Shown piece by piece: positions 33,936 to 45,388 of a stretch of DNA of 64,000 bases. Below the pieces are notes generated by a model that ran no database searches, had not been told where the DNA came from, and saw nothing but the letters and a program-made list of their open reading frames with translations. The stretch spans positions 1 to 64,000 of the forward strand of contig JAOBSW010000425.1 of assembly GCA_026214975.1 (NCBI GenBank), given 5' to 3'. Position 1 is the first letter of the stretch. Every line of letters starts with the position of its first letter. The translations under genes and the position numbers were made by a program. Source of the DNA: Gentiana macrophylla (taxonomy: Eukaryota; Streptophyta; Magnoliopsida; Gentianales; Gentianaceae).

Positions 33936-35753
33936 TGTTAGGTTTTATGCCCGAAAGACAATTTGTAATTGTTTTATTTAAATAAATGATGTAATTTATT
34001 TCATCTTATTTATTCGCATTTATTGCCAATATATATACACTACGTAAAACCCTAAGTATATTGATTATGTAATCACAACTCGGTGTATGGCTATACACAC
34101 GAGGATTGAGTTTGTGAAATATACTTAAAATTAACTTAGTCCGTAGCGTTTATTAATCGGAGTACGGGTCTCTAGATTAATTTGCTATTAATGCGCCTGA
34201 ACACTTTACGGTGTGACAGTCTTATCCGGATTTGTCGGTAATAGGTACTAGTGGGGCATTTATATATGATGATAATCATATAGAAATGGACCGATTTGAT
34301 TTGAGTTCTCGATATAATTCCGTGATCGAGAAGTCTTATCGAATCACAAGATGATCATATATGGATTAATCTGAATCTCGAGGTGATCGCGCATAACCGC
34401 TTAGACAGGGTGGAGTTTGATGTGTTAGTAAGGATCACTTGCAGAGAATGTGGTCCAACACTTCTCGTTGGCTCTATTCTCGGAATGAGTGAGTGGTCCG
34501 TGTTATCACAGATATGGAATCCATTCCTTCCTCGGAAGTAGACAGATAGCCTCTTATTTGTTAACCCTAGAAATCGATCGATGGGCCCAGATTCATATTA
34601 TATTGGTTATGAACTAATTGATCACTGTGGGGTAATGATAAATAAGGATAATATGTTTCGAGAAGGGTTTATGGAAATATCCCGAATCGAAGTGAACAAA
34701 TCTATGGAGGATTTATCCGTATGTAATGATTATATCGTGGACGATTTCGACTCATAAATTGAGTGTAAGTTATCTATATTCGATAAAGTTCAATTTCGGG
34801 TTTATGGTGGTGTAATCCCGAATTAATAGGTTGGATATAATTATTCTCGTCTCGATTTAATAATTTTATCTAATTTATTGTAGCTACCGAATATGGGTCC
34901 ATGGTCCCCGACGTGGCTCCTAATATAGCATATAGGTTTCTCGTCGTTGCACTCAATTATAATTAAATAGTGGATTGACTATTTAATTTGATATGTGGAT
35001 TAATTGTTTAGTTGGACTAAATAATTAAATACACGGAAAAGACATTTTTCGTGGACTCAACCGAATTGGTGTGTTGACCAATTTTGACCCAATTGGTCAA
35101 AAGAATAAAAAGGTGCGTGACCTTGATTTGATTAAAAAGGACGATGGTTTTATTGTTTAATTATTAAGGAATTTGTTTTCTTGGATAATTATTTGACATG
35201 TGATTAAATTATTTATGTGTTAAATAATTTAAGGAAAAGAATATCTTTTATATATCCTTATTTATTTTGGAATATCTTAGATATATCTTTTAATAAAAGG
35301 ATTATTATAATTGATTTTGTATTAATTATTAATCCTTGAGGCTAAGTTTCACTCTCCTATATAAAGAGAGTTCTCCCAAGCCTTTGAAGATGATCACATA
35401 CACGCCATTATCATAAGGAAAAGGCTTAGAATTTTCGGCCAGTTTTCTTTGGGTTTAGAGTTGGAATAATCTTCGGGATTATTCCGGTAGCATATCAAGG
35501 AGGTCCGGCGGCGGGAAACACCATCCACTTGGTGTTGCTGGGAGACACACGTTGGAAGACGGTGGCTGCTCAATCACGTGTTCAAGGAGCCTTTTGATCT
35601 TGGAGTTAAGCACCATAAAAAGGTAGGCTCCTAAACCCCCTTGTAGAATTAGATCTTTAACTATGTTCTTTGTTTCGTTTAGATCTAGATCTTATGCCTT
35701 CCGCTGCGTAATCGGGTCAATCCATGATTGATCCGACGATATTACATCTAACA
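33936..35753 (+). repeat. C2 5' LTR (LTR-b)
   Basis: TGTTAGGTTTTATGCCCG...ACATCTAACA, 1,818 bp. TATA box TATATAAA at 35358-35365. Confidence 0.93.
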
Positions 35754-35755
35754 AG

Positions 35756-35768
35756 TGGTATCAGAGCC
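35756..35768 (+). other. C2 primer binding site (initiator Met)
   Basis: TGGTATCAGAGCC, the canonical plant copia PBS, 2 bp after the LTR. Confidence 0.92.
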
Positions 35769-37816
35769 TTTGATCTAACGATCAAAGAATATGAGTTTTA
35801 GATCTAGGAGTGGAAAAACATGTTTTAAGTGTTTTATTTCGTTTTTTTTTTTGGTTAAATTCGAAATTTATTCATGTTGTATGCTTGTGAATGTTGTGGT
35901 TGAAGAGATGGATTGGGGTTGGTATTGTTTACCCGTAGATCTATTTTGTAGCTCCTTTGTTTAGTAACAATTGAGCATAGGAATTGTATTTTTTTTATGT
36001 CAATTTCGAAATTCAATATAAAAGTAGCATCTTTTATTGTAATTTTGTTATTCCGGGCTCGAAAAGATGAAGATCTTGCTGAAAAGATGAAGATCGAGGC
36101 GAAACCCAAGGTATGAACGAGGAGAAACGGTTTAAATTTTTTTTTAAAAACTGCTACAGGACTTTCTGCGACGCTGAAAAGCGTCGCTATAAGTCCTGTT
36201 TATAAAATTGCATGCGGCTAGGGTATAAAGCTTGCGGCTGTGTCACAAAAAATTTTTTTTGTAACCTAATTTTTTTTATAAAAGGCTGCTGTATGGCAAA
36301 ATAAAAAATAAAAAAAAAAATTTTCATTTTTCTGGGATTTTTTTTTTGTAACAGCCGAAAGAAAAAAAAAAAAAAAAAAAAAAAAGTTTTTTTTTGGCAG
36401 CCGCATGTAACAACAAAAAAAAAAATTATTTTGATTAATTATAATAAATTGGTTTTATTTAATTAAAAAAAGGCCTTTCTCCTCTCGGGTGTTCGTGGTT
36501 CGTGATCCGGCGGTTCGAGTTCAAGATTTGAAGATCAAGACTCGAAGACATAGATTAAGTTTTATTTTTCCTTAAAAAAAATAGTTAGTCGGGGGTACCA
36601 ACGGTCCATCTCGGTGTTTACTTTTCGGTATAATTTTGTGTTTGATCAAGATTACGTGCTTAAAACCGAAAAATTGCCATGACTTGCATCTTCATGATTC
36701 CACTCCAATGCATACATGTAGCTAGTTTATTTCGAATAAATTAGGCATGTGTAACTCGAATAATTAGTATGAATGCTTATTAATTTAATATGTGGTAGTT
36801 AAATAATAAGTAGCTAATTATAAAAACCGAGGACCCGGGTTTATGTCAATCGTTACGATTTTAGTGATGGATTCTCGGTGAATCCCACTTGGATAAATCA
36901 TTGAGCTTTTCGGTGATGGCTTCTCGGTGAACCCACCTTAAACTAAAACGAGATTACGCTTTGGGTAACAATTTAGAAATCGGAGAATCTTAGTACATGG
37001 GTTCGAAATGGTCTAACCATGGTTGGGGCGAGTTCAACCGAAGCTTCGCTCAATCGACTCCCTCCACGTGTGATGTACGTTATGCCAGATTCGATAGGAC
37101 TTAGCATAGCCGATAAGCCTTCGGCTAAACGGGGCTTCTCCTCGCCGGATTGGCCTCGAATCACATATGTTCCAACGAATAAGACGGCGAGGCTTGCCTA
37201 CATAACCTAACCCCATTCGAGTACTTTGATTTATTGTTTCTTATTGTCAAGGCCAAAACCGTAATTAGTAAACCCACCACTTTTTCAAAATATTGAGTGG
37301 GAGCGGGGAAGGCGACAGCCAACCCCACGGCCTCTACTATAAATGCAAGCACGTGAGAGAAGGGTGACACCTCGAGCCGCTTTGATTCCGGCCCCCTGCG
37401 GGTGGTGTTCACCCCTATCAAAATTCAAGGCTTGGTTTCCGAAAGGATAGGATTTCGGGTACTCGTTGAGTCACTGACCGACCCTGCGGCGGCACACTCG
37501 GGCGCACTTTGAGATCGATATAGTAGGTCACACTCTTTATGGATATTTTCAAATATCTAGGCTAGAAAAGGAAGGTAATCAGTGATTAAGGTCCGGGATG
37601 TCTGATTCCCGTGAGATGTTTGATTCTCGAAGATTAATCACTGAGAGACATTGTCTCAGTTTAAATCGTCACCTCTTTGACTGACCCTGCGGCGGCACTG
37701 AGGTGTGAGATTAAATCCTTGGAATGGTAGGATAGACTTTATATAGTTTATTATTCCTAAAATAAAAATATAGTAGTGTATATTTGATTAAGTTTCATCA
37801 TTTTATTTACAACAAC
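35769..37816 (+). other. C2 leader, 2 kb non-coding
   Basis: Similar to the C1 leader at both ends, but 36130-36440 is different from C1, with A/T homopolymers including a run of about 24 A at 36362-36385. The shared Ty1/Ty3 module is at 36899-37271. The phrase CTGACCCTGCGGCGGCAC occurs twice at about 37480-37497 (one-base variant) and 37682-37699, the second replacing different sequence in C1. No ORF supported. Confidence 0.7.
36899..37271 (+). repeat. Module shared with G1 (copy in C2 leader)
   Basis: Third copy of the module at 8751-9128 and 19936-20313. Same boundaries and same internal blocks. Confidence 0.85.
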
Positions 37817-38700
37817 ATGTCTTCGCAAATTCAAACTTTACTGAATGATAAGCTTAATGGCGACAATTTTACTAAGTGGAAAAGTAACGTAAACGTGGTG
37901 CTCGTATTTGAGAATGCACAGTTTGTTTTGACTGAGGAGTGCCCTGTTCTTCCCCCTCAAAATCCGCCTAAACGCATTTGCAATCAACATCAAAAATGGC
38001 AAGAGGCGAATAATAAGGCAAGAGGCATCTTCTTAGCCTCAGTGTCGGATGTCATTCGGAGCAAGATTGAGGGTTTTAATACTGCACGAGAAATCTTGCA
38101 GATTTAACCACCATGTTTGGCAAACCGTCACGATCAAGCAAGACACGAGGCCGTGAGGAAGGTCACAATGCCAAGATGAGGCGGGTCGATCGGTTATTGG
38201 TCATGTGATGAACATGATTAGTTACTTTACCGATGCAAAGAACTCATGGTGCGATTATAGACGATGTTACCCAAGTGTCGTTGATTCTCGAATCTCGACA
38301 TCCGATTTCCCGACGTTCAGACCAGCTATGTCATGTCTAAGGCTCACCTTTCCATGACGGAGTTGATCAATGAACTCCAAGTCTATGAGGGTCTTTCTTC
38401 GAAAGATAAAACCCAAGAGCAGGAAAAGAAGGCTGAGGCCAATGTGGTCTCAGCCAAGGCGTCTAAGTCAAACCAAAGCAGGTAAACAAAAGAATAAGAA
38501 ACAAACCGCGCCGGGCGCCTAAACCCTCTGAAGAAGAAGGCTAAGCCAAGTAAACCATCCAAGCCCAAGGGCAAGTGTCATTATCAAGAATGAGATAGGC
38601 ACCTTTGGCGTCACACGCCTGTATATCTCAAAGATGTAAAGGATGGGAAGGTTAAGGCTAGCAATGGGAAAAATAAGAAAGGTAATCTGAATTACTTGTC
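37817..38700 (+). pseudogene. C2 gag
   Basis: Copia gag. The start at 37817 reads MSSQIQTLLNDKLNGDNFTKWKS and stays open for 97 codons (through SDVIRSKIEGFNTAREIL). A 2-base loss relative to C1 near 38101 (GCAGATTTAACC against GCAGCATTTAACC) then causes a stop. Later frames carry HLTTMFGKPS-type, KMR and MNMISYFTDAK segments. The zinc knuckle at about 38571-38615 (GKCHYQE...HLWRHTPVYL) is degenerate with a stop. C2 has a valine codon where C1 has the early TGA, so each copy corrects some defects of the other. Confidence 0.88.
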
Positions 38701-39075
38701 TTGGAATCTTTCAATGTAGCTAAAGATGTATCAATTTGGATTCCGGATTACTGGAGCTACTAACCATGTATGTTCTTCTTTGCAGATCCTTAGTTCGTAT
38801 GAGGAGCTAGAGGAAGGAGCTCAAGTTATGAGAGTCGGCACCGGGGCGTTAGTTTCAGCAAAAGCAGTGGGAGCTGTGGTTTTACATTTTGGAAATAAAG
38901 TTTTACATTTAGACAATGTTTATTTCATTCCGAATTTTCGTAGAAATTTAATTTCGTATTCTGCTTTGAAAGACCAGCTTGTACTTTCTTTTATGAATAA
39001 TGAGTTTACTATTTCAAAGAATGGTTTTACTTTGTGTACTATCTTGATTAGAAAACGGATTGTATTTCATTAAAC
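38701..39075 (+). pseudogene. C2 aspartic protease
   Basis: Active-site region at 38741-38770 retains the sequence for DTGATNHVCSSL, but a single extra T just after the GAT codon shifts the frame. The rest is open at 38726-39073: EELEEGAQVMRVGTGALVSA, AVVLHFGNKVLHLDNVYFIP and RRNLISYSALKDQL, a typical copia protease end leading to the pre-integrase segment. Confidence 0.88.
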
Positions 39076-40189
39076 CCACGCAAGCTCCTGTTAAATATCG
39101 AAATGTTTAAAGTAGCACATAAAAATCGCTAAAAGGCGTAAAATTTCTCATAAAGAAGATAGTACATATCTTTGGCACCTTAGGCTAGGTCACATTTCCT
39201 TGGAAAGACTCAAACGAATGGCTAAGGGTGATACCTTAAAAGAGTTATCTGTTGACTCATTGCCCCTCTGCGAATCTTTCCTGGAAGGAAAATGACTAAG
39301 CGTCCCTTCTCGTGAAAAGGAATAGGCCAAAGAACCTCTAGAGTTAGTACATTCGCACCTTTGTGGTCCGATGAATGTACAAGTTAGAGGCGGATTCGAG
39401 TATTTTGTTACTTTCATCGACGACTACTCGAGGTTCGGATATGTATATATCCGCCGCATCGAAAATCCGAGACTTTTGGTAAGTTTAAGGAATTTCAAGC
39501 GAAGCCGCGATTGGGCAAGTCTTTGAAATGCCTTCGCCTCGATCGTGGAGGAGAGTACTTAGATATCGAGTTCATCGACTACCTACTTGAACATGGGATC
39601 TGCTCCCAACGTTCGCGCTTAGACACCTCGGCAAAATGGAGTTCCGAAAGGAGAAATAGAACATTGATTGACATGGTCGATCAATGATGAGCTACGCCGC
39701 TACCGATATCCTTTTGGGGATATGCTCTAGAAGCAGCGGTACACATATTGAATGTGGTTCCGTCTAAGTCTATCAGTAAGACACCCTTGGAACTTTGGAA
39801 GGGACGTGGCGAAAGCATACGTAACTTTCGAATTTGGGGTTGTCCTGCACATTTACTAGTGGACAAGACTACAAAACTACAAAAGCGTACGAAAGTATGT
39901 CTGTTTGTGGGTTACCCCAAGGGAACACGTGGAGGTCTGTTTTACGATCCGGAAGATAACAAGGTAATAGTTTCCACTAACGCCACATTTTGGAGGATCA
40001 AGATATGACCAGGACTTCAAGCCTCAAGTAAAGTCGACTTGAGGAGTTACTTTCGACGAGGTCGGACCACAAGTGCCACCTAGTGTCACCGTGAGGCAAC
40101 ACTCACGAATGCAACAATCACCCCTAATCCTAATCCACCCAGCACGCATCGAGAGAGTGGTTCGCCACCAAATCGGTATGGACAATCGA
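39076..40189 (+). pseudogene. C2 GAG-pre-integrase and integrase
   Basis: Frames broken by about six indels. Visible: WHLRLGHISLERLKRMAKGDT and the CESFLEGK region (Cys to Phe in the second Cys pair, about 39275), then CGPMNVQ, VTFIDDYSRFGYVYI (about 39410-39450), GGEYLDIEFIDYLLEHGICSQ (about 39550), HLNVVPSKSISKTPLELWKGRG and KVCLFVGYPKGTRGGLFYDPE (to about 39960). From 40020 follows the linker that in C1 received G2 and C2, here intact. Confidence 0.88.
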
Positions 40190-41120
40190 GGCTTAACGTA
40201 GCCGTCTCGATGGTGTGGAAGATGATCCAAGTGTCCTTTCGCAAGGCCATGGAGGATCGTGACAAGGATCTATGGGTTGACGCGATGAATCAAGAGATAG
40301 AGTCTATGTACTCTAACTGCCTGGAAACTTGTAGATTGCCCCGAAGGGGTAAAACCCATATAGGAGCAAGTGGCTCTACAAGAGGAAGCGAGGAGTTGAT
40401 GGTAAGGTGCAAACCTTTAAAGCACGGCTTGTAGCTAAGGGCTACACACAGAGAGAGGGTATAGACTACGAAGAGACCTTCTCCCCTGTGGCCATGCTTA
40501 AATCCATCCGGATCCTCCTTTCTATTGCTGCATGCCTAGATTATGAAATCGGCAAATGGATGTCAAGACAGCGTTTCTTAACGGCTTTTCGACGAGGAAA
40601 TCTATATGCAGCAACCAGAAGGATACATCGAGGAAGGCCAAGAGCACAAAGTGTGCAAGTTGCTGAGATCCATTTATGGGTTGAAACAAGCATCTCGGTC
40701 TTGGAATCATAGATTTGATGACACCATTAAGTCATATGATTTGAACAAAATCTGATGAACCTTGTGTATACAAGAAAGTCATCAAGGATAAGGTTGCGCT
40801 CCTAGTGTTGTAACGTAGATGACATTCTCCCGATTGGAAACGATAAGGGGATGTTGTCGGACGTTAAAATTTGGGTGGTTGTACCAATTCCAAATGAAAC
40901 ATTTGGGAGAGGCGAATTATGTTCTCGGGATCCAATTAATACGGGATCGTAAAAACAAGATGTTAGCTCTTTCACAAGCCACTTACATTGATAAGGTGAT
41001 GGCTAGATATAGCATGACGGACGCAAAGAAGGGTTACCTACCAACTCTCGTCACGGCGTCCATCTCTCTAAGACTTCGAGTCCTCGGACTCGAGGAAACA
41101 GAGGCTATGCAAAGAGTGCC
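40190..41120 (+). pseudogene. C2 reverse transcriptase
   Basis: Copia RT, nearly identical to C1's 43701-44576 but with more indels. SFRKAMEDRDKDLWVDAMNQEIESMYSN (40226-40310), [35 protein letters not shown] (40410-40515) in a clean frame, then indels at about 40548 and 40590 inside [16 protein letters not shown]. The YVDD box at about 40811-40822 is split by one extra A. GEANYVLGIQLIRDRKNKMLAL is open again near 40910-40980. Inactive as written, but few changes separate it from a continuous frame. Confidence 0.92.
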
Positions 41121-41795
41121 TTATGCTTCGGGCCGTAGGTAGTCTAATGTACGCTATATCTTGTGCACTAGACCCGACATCCTGTTATGGCGTTGGACTC
41201 GTCGATCGTTATCGCCTAATCCAGGCAATGAGCATTGGATTGCAGAAAGAACCTCTTAAAGTCTTTGAAGAGGACTAGAATTATATCTTTGGTATATTCG
41301 GGTGCAAACTGGATGTGTGAGTAGATCGACTCGACTTGCAAATGATAGAGATGATTTCAAATCTACCTCAGGCTCAAGTGTTTACCATTGGTGGTGGTGC
41401 GATCATTTGGAGAAGCGTCACAAATCAAAGACGGCTGATTCTACTATGGAAGGCGAATACATAGCGGCCTCGAGGCAACTAAGGAAGCGATTTGGCTCTG
41501 TAAAGTTCTGAGTGGTTTAGGGGTCTCTCCAAATCACAACGATCCGATCACTCTCTATTGTGACAACAATGGGGCGGTATCAAATTCGAAGGAACCCCGT
41601 AGTCACCGCAAGTCGAAGCATATCGAGCGAAAGTACCATTTAATCAGAGAGATAGTCCAAAGAGGTGACATTTCCGTCAAGAAAATCGCCTCTGCTGACA
41701 ACCCCGCTGATCCTTTCACCAAGACATTGCCGTTAGAAGTCTTCAACCGGCATTTGGAAACTATTGGTATTAGGGACATGACTTATTTGCTTTAG
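41121..41795 (+). pseudogene. C2 RNase H and end of pol
   Basis: RNase H in several frames: MYAISCTRPDI-type sequence (about 41148), DDFKSTSGSSVY (41352-41385), STMEGEYIAAS (41440-41470, catalytic Glu), LYCDNNGAVSNSKEPRSHRKSKHIERKYH (41551-41640) and ADPFTKTLPLEVFNRHLETIG. The natural stop TAG is at 41793-41795, followed by a short tail and the PPT CAAGTGGGAGAT at 41872-41883. Confidence 0.9.
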
Positions 41796-41871
41796 AGCAA
41801 GTGGGAGTTGTATTGTTTGTAATATAGATATAGGGTGTGGTCTAAAACAATTAATCCACTTGCCTTTCGTG

Positions 41872-41883
41872 CAAGTGGGAGAT
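41872..41883 (+). other. C2 polypurine tract
   Basis: CAAGTGGGAGAT directly before LTR-c. The same tract precedes LTR-d at 45377-45388. Confidence 0.85.
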
Positions 41884-43700
41884 TGTTAGGTTTTATGCCC
41901 GAAAGATAATTTGTAATTGTTTTATTTAAATAAATGATGAATTTATTTCATCTTATTTATTCGCATTTATTGCCAATATATATACACTACTGTAAAACCC
42001 TAAGTATATTGATTATGTAATCACAACTCAGGTGTATGGCTATACACACGAGGATTGAGTTTGTGAAATATACTTAAAATTAACTTAGTCCGTAGCGTTT
42101 ATTAATCGGAGTATGGTTCTCTAGATTAATTTGCTATTAATGCGCCCAGAACACTTTACGGTGTGACAGTCTTATCCGGACTGTCGGTAATAGGGTACCT
42201 AGTGGGGCATTTATATATGATAATAATCATATAGAAATTTGGACCGATTTGATTTGAGTTCTCGATATAATTCCGTGATCGAGAAGTCTTATCGAATCAC
42301 AAGATGATCATATATGGATTAATCTGAATCCTGAGGTGATCACAGACAACTGCTTAGACCAGGGTGGAGTTAGTAAGGATCACTTCGCAGAATGTGGTCC
42401 AACACTTCTCGTTGGCTCTATTCTGGGAATGAGTGAGTGGTCGGTGTTATCACAGATATGGAATCCATTCCTTCCTCGAAGTAGACAGACAGGTTCCCTT
42501 ATTTGTTAACCCTAGAAACTGATCGATGGGCCCAGTTCATATTATATTGGTTATGAACTAATTGATCACTAGGGGGTTAATGATAAATAAGGATAATATG
42601 TTTCGAGAAGGGTTTGCGGAAATATCCCGAATCGAAGTGAACAGTCTATGGAGGATTTATCCGTATGTAATGATTATATCAGTGGACGATTTCGACTCAT
42701 AAATTGAGTGTAAGTTATCTATATTCGATAGAGTTCAATTTCGGGTTTATGGTGGTGTAATCCCGGAATTAATAGGTTGGATATAATTATTCATCTGATT
42801 TAATAATTTTATCTAATTTATTGTAGCTAATGAATATGGGTCCATGGTCCCCGACGTGGCTCCTAATATAGCATATAGGTTTCTCGTCGTTGCACTCAAT
42901 TATAATTAAATAGTGGATTGACTATTTAATTTGATATGTGGATTAATTGTTTAGTTGGACTAAATAATTAAATACACGGAAAAGACATTTTTCGTGGACT
43001 TAACCGAATTGGTGTGTTGACCAATTTTGACCCAATTGGTCAAAAAGAATAAAAGGTGCGTGACCTTGATTTGATTAAAAAGGGCGCATGGTTTTATTGT
43101 TTAATTATTAAGGAATTTGTTTTCTTGGATAATTATTTGACATGTGATTAAATTATTTATGTGTTAAATAATTTAAGGAAAAGAATATCTTTTATATATC
43201 CTTATTTATTTTGGAATATCTTAGATATATCTTTTTAATAAAAGGATTATTATAATTGATTTTGTATTAATTATTAATCCTTGAGGCTAAGTTTCACTCT
43301 CCTATATAAAGAGAGTTCTCCCAAGCCTTTGAAGATGATCACATACACGCCATTATCATAAGGAAAAGGCTTAGAATTTTCGGCCAGTTTTCTTTGGGTT
43401 TAGAGTTGGAATAATCTTCGGGATTATTCCGGTAGCATATCAAGGAGGTCCGCGCGCGGGAAACACCATCCACTTGGTGTTCTTTGGGAGACACACGCGT
43501 TGGAAGACGGTGGGCTGCTCAATCACGTGTTCAAGGAGCCTTTTGATCTTGGAGTTAAGCACCATAAAAAGGTAGGCTCTAAACCCCTTGTAGAATTAGA
43601 TCTTTAACTATGTTCTTTGTTTCGTTTAGATCTAGATCTTATGCCTTCCGCTGCGTAATCGGGTCAATCCATGATTGATCCGACGATATTACATCTAACA
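41884..43700 (+). repeat. C2 3' LTR (LTR-c)
   Basis: TGTTAGG...ATCTAACA, 1,817 bp, TATA box at 43303-43310. Paired with LTR-b by shared subfamily blocks. Confidence 0.93.
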
Positions 43701-44576
43701 AACGTAGCCGTCTCTGATGGTGTGGAAGTTGATCCAGTGTCCTTTCGCAAGGCCATGGAGGATCGTGACAAGGATCTATGGTTTGACGCGATGAATCAAG
43801 AGATAGAGTCTAGGTACTCTAACTCTGTCTGGAAACTTGTAGATTGCCCCGAAGGGGTAAAACCCATAGGGAGCAAGTGGCTCTACAAGAGGAAGCGAGG
43901 AGTTGATGGTAAGGTGCAAACCTTTAAAGCACGGCTTGTAGCTAAGGGCTACACACAAAGAGAGGGGTATAGACTACGAAGAGACCTTCTCCCCGTGGCC
44001 ATGCTTAAATCCATCCGGATCCTCCTTTCTATTGCTGCATGCCTAGATTATGAAATCTGCCAAATGGATGTCAAGACAGCGTTTCTTAACGGCTTTCTCG
44101 ACGAGGAAATCTATATGCAGCAACCAGAAGGATACATCGAGGAAGGCCAAGAGCACAAAGTGTGCAAGTTGCTGAGATCCATTTATGGGTTGAAACAAGC
44201 ATCTCGGTCTTGGAATCATAGATTTGATGACACCAATAAGTCATATGATTTCGAACAAAATCCTGATGAACCTTGTGTATACAAGAAAGTCACCAAGGAT
44301 AAGGTTGCGTTCCTAGTGTTGTACGTAGATGACATTCTCCTGATTGGAAACGATAAGGGGATGTTGTCGGACGTTAAAATTTGGGTGGCCAGCCAATTCC
44401 AAATGAAAGATTTGGGAGAGGCGAATTATGTTCTCGGGATCCAATTAATACGGGATCGTAAGAACAAGATGTTAGCTCTTTCACAAGCCACTTACATTGA
44501 TAAGGTGATGGCTAGATATAGCATGACGGACGCAAAGAAGGGTTACCGACCAACCCGCCACGGCGTCCATCTCTAA
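43701..44576 (+). pseudogene. C1 reverse transcriptase (best-preserved coding stretch)
   Basis: The longest open frame in the window (about 290 codons). SFRKAMEDRDKDLWFDAMNQEIE opens the domain, [25 protein letters not shown] is at 44061-44135, and the catalytic LYVDDILLIGND has YVDD intact at 44322-44333. MKDLGEANYVLGIQLIRDRKNKML closes it. Compared with C2, one extra base near 43969 and one missing base near 43994 shift the frame for about eight codons (YRLRRDLL in place of the expected DYEETFSP), so the frame is restored but a conserved motif is lost. The frame is lost finally at about 44555. The first five bases AACGT are the right target duplication of C2. Confidence 0.94.
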
Positions 44577-45301
44577 GACTCGAGTCCTCGGACTCACGAG
44601 GAAACAGAGGCTATGCAAATAGTGCCTTATGCTTCGGTGTAGTAGTAGTCTAATGTACGCTATGTCGTGCACTAGACTCGACATCTGTTATGGCGTTGGA
44701 CTAGTCGGTCGTTATCGATCGAATCCAGGCAATGAGCATTGGATTGCGAGAAAGAACCTCTTAAAGTACTTGAAGAGGACTAGAATTATATCTTTGGTAT
44801 ATTCGGTGCAAACCTGGATGTGCAGGGTAGATCGACTCGACTTCCAATGACGAGAGATGATTTCAAATCTACCTCAGCTCAAGTGTTTACCATTGGTGGT
44901 GGTGCGATCATTTGGAGAAGCGTCAAGCAATCCAAAGACGGCCGATTCTACTATGGAAGTTCGAATACATAGCGGCCACCGAGGCGACTAAGGAAGCGCT
45001 TTGGCTCGAAAGTTCCTGAGTGGTTTAGGGTCTCTCCAAATCACAACGATCCGATCACTCTCTATTGTGACAACAATGGGTCTGTATCAAATTCGAAGGA
45101 ACCCGTAGTCACCGCAAGTCGAAGCATATCGAGCGAAAGTACCATTTAATCAGAGATATAGTCCAAAGAGGTGACATTTCCATAAAGAAAATCGCCTCTG
45201 TTGACAACCCTGCTGATCCATTCACCATGACATTGCCGTTAGAAGTCTTCAACCGGCATTTGGAAACTATTGGTATTAGGGACATGACTTATTTGCTTTA
45301 G
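44577..45301 (+). pseudogene. C1 RNase H and end of pol
   Basis: Broken RNase H: SSLMYAMSCTRLDICYGVGLVGRYRSNPG (44647-44730), NLLKYLKRTRIISLVYS, RDDFKSTS-type sequence (about 44852-44880), the degenerate STMEVRIHSGHRGD region where STMEGEYIAATEAT is frameshifted, then LYCDNNGSVSNSKEP, SKHIERKYHLIRDIV and NPADPFTMTLPLEVFNRHLETIG. Stop TAG at 45299-45301. K to M in the usual DPFTKTL motif. Confidence 0.9.
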
Positions 45302-45388
45302 AGCAAGTGGGAGTTGTATTGCTGTAATATAGATATAGGGTGTGCTCTAAAACAATTAATCCACTTGCCTTTCGTGCAAGTGGGAGAT

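Larger units (their letters stand above)
33936..43700 (+). mobile_element. Ty1/copia element C2 (9,765 bp), inserted in C1 of the same family
   Basis: Full-length element: LTR-b 33936-35753, canonical iMet PBS, 2-kb leader, gag, protease, integrase, RT, RNase H, PPT, LTR-c 41884-43700. The perfect target duplication AACGT lies at 33931-33935 and 43701-43705, inside the pol linker of C1. LTR-b and LTR-c share a CCAATTGGTCAAAA...AATAAAAAGGTGCGTG block absent from the C1 LTRs, so C2 is a different subfamily. Its pol is not interrupted by another element but carries many single-base frameshifts. Confidence 0.94.
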
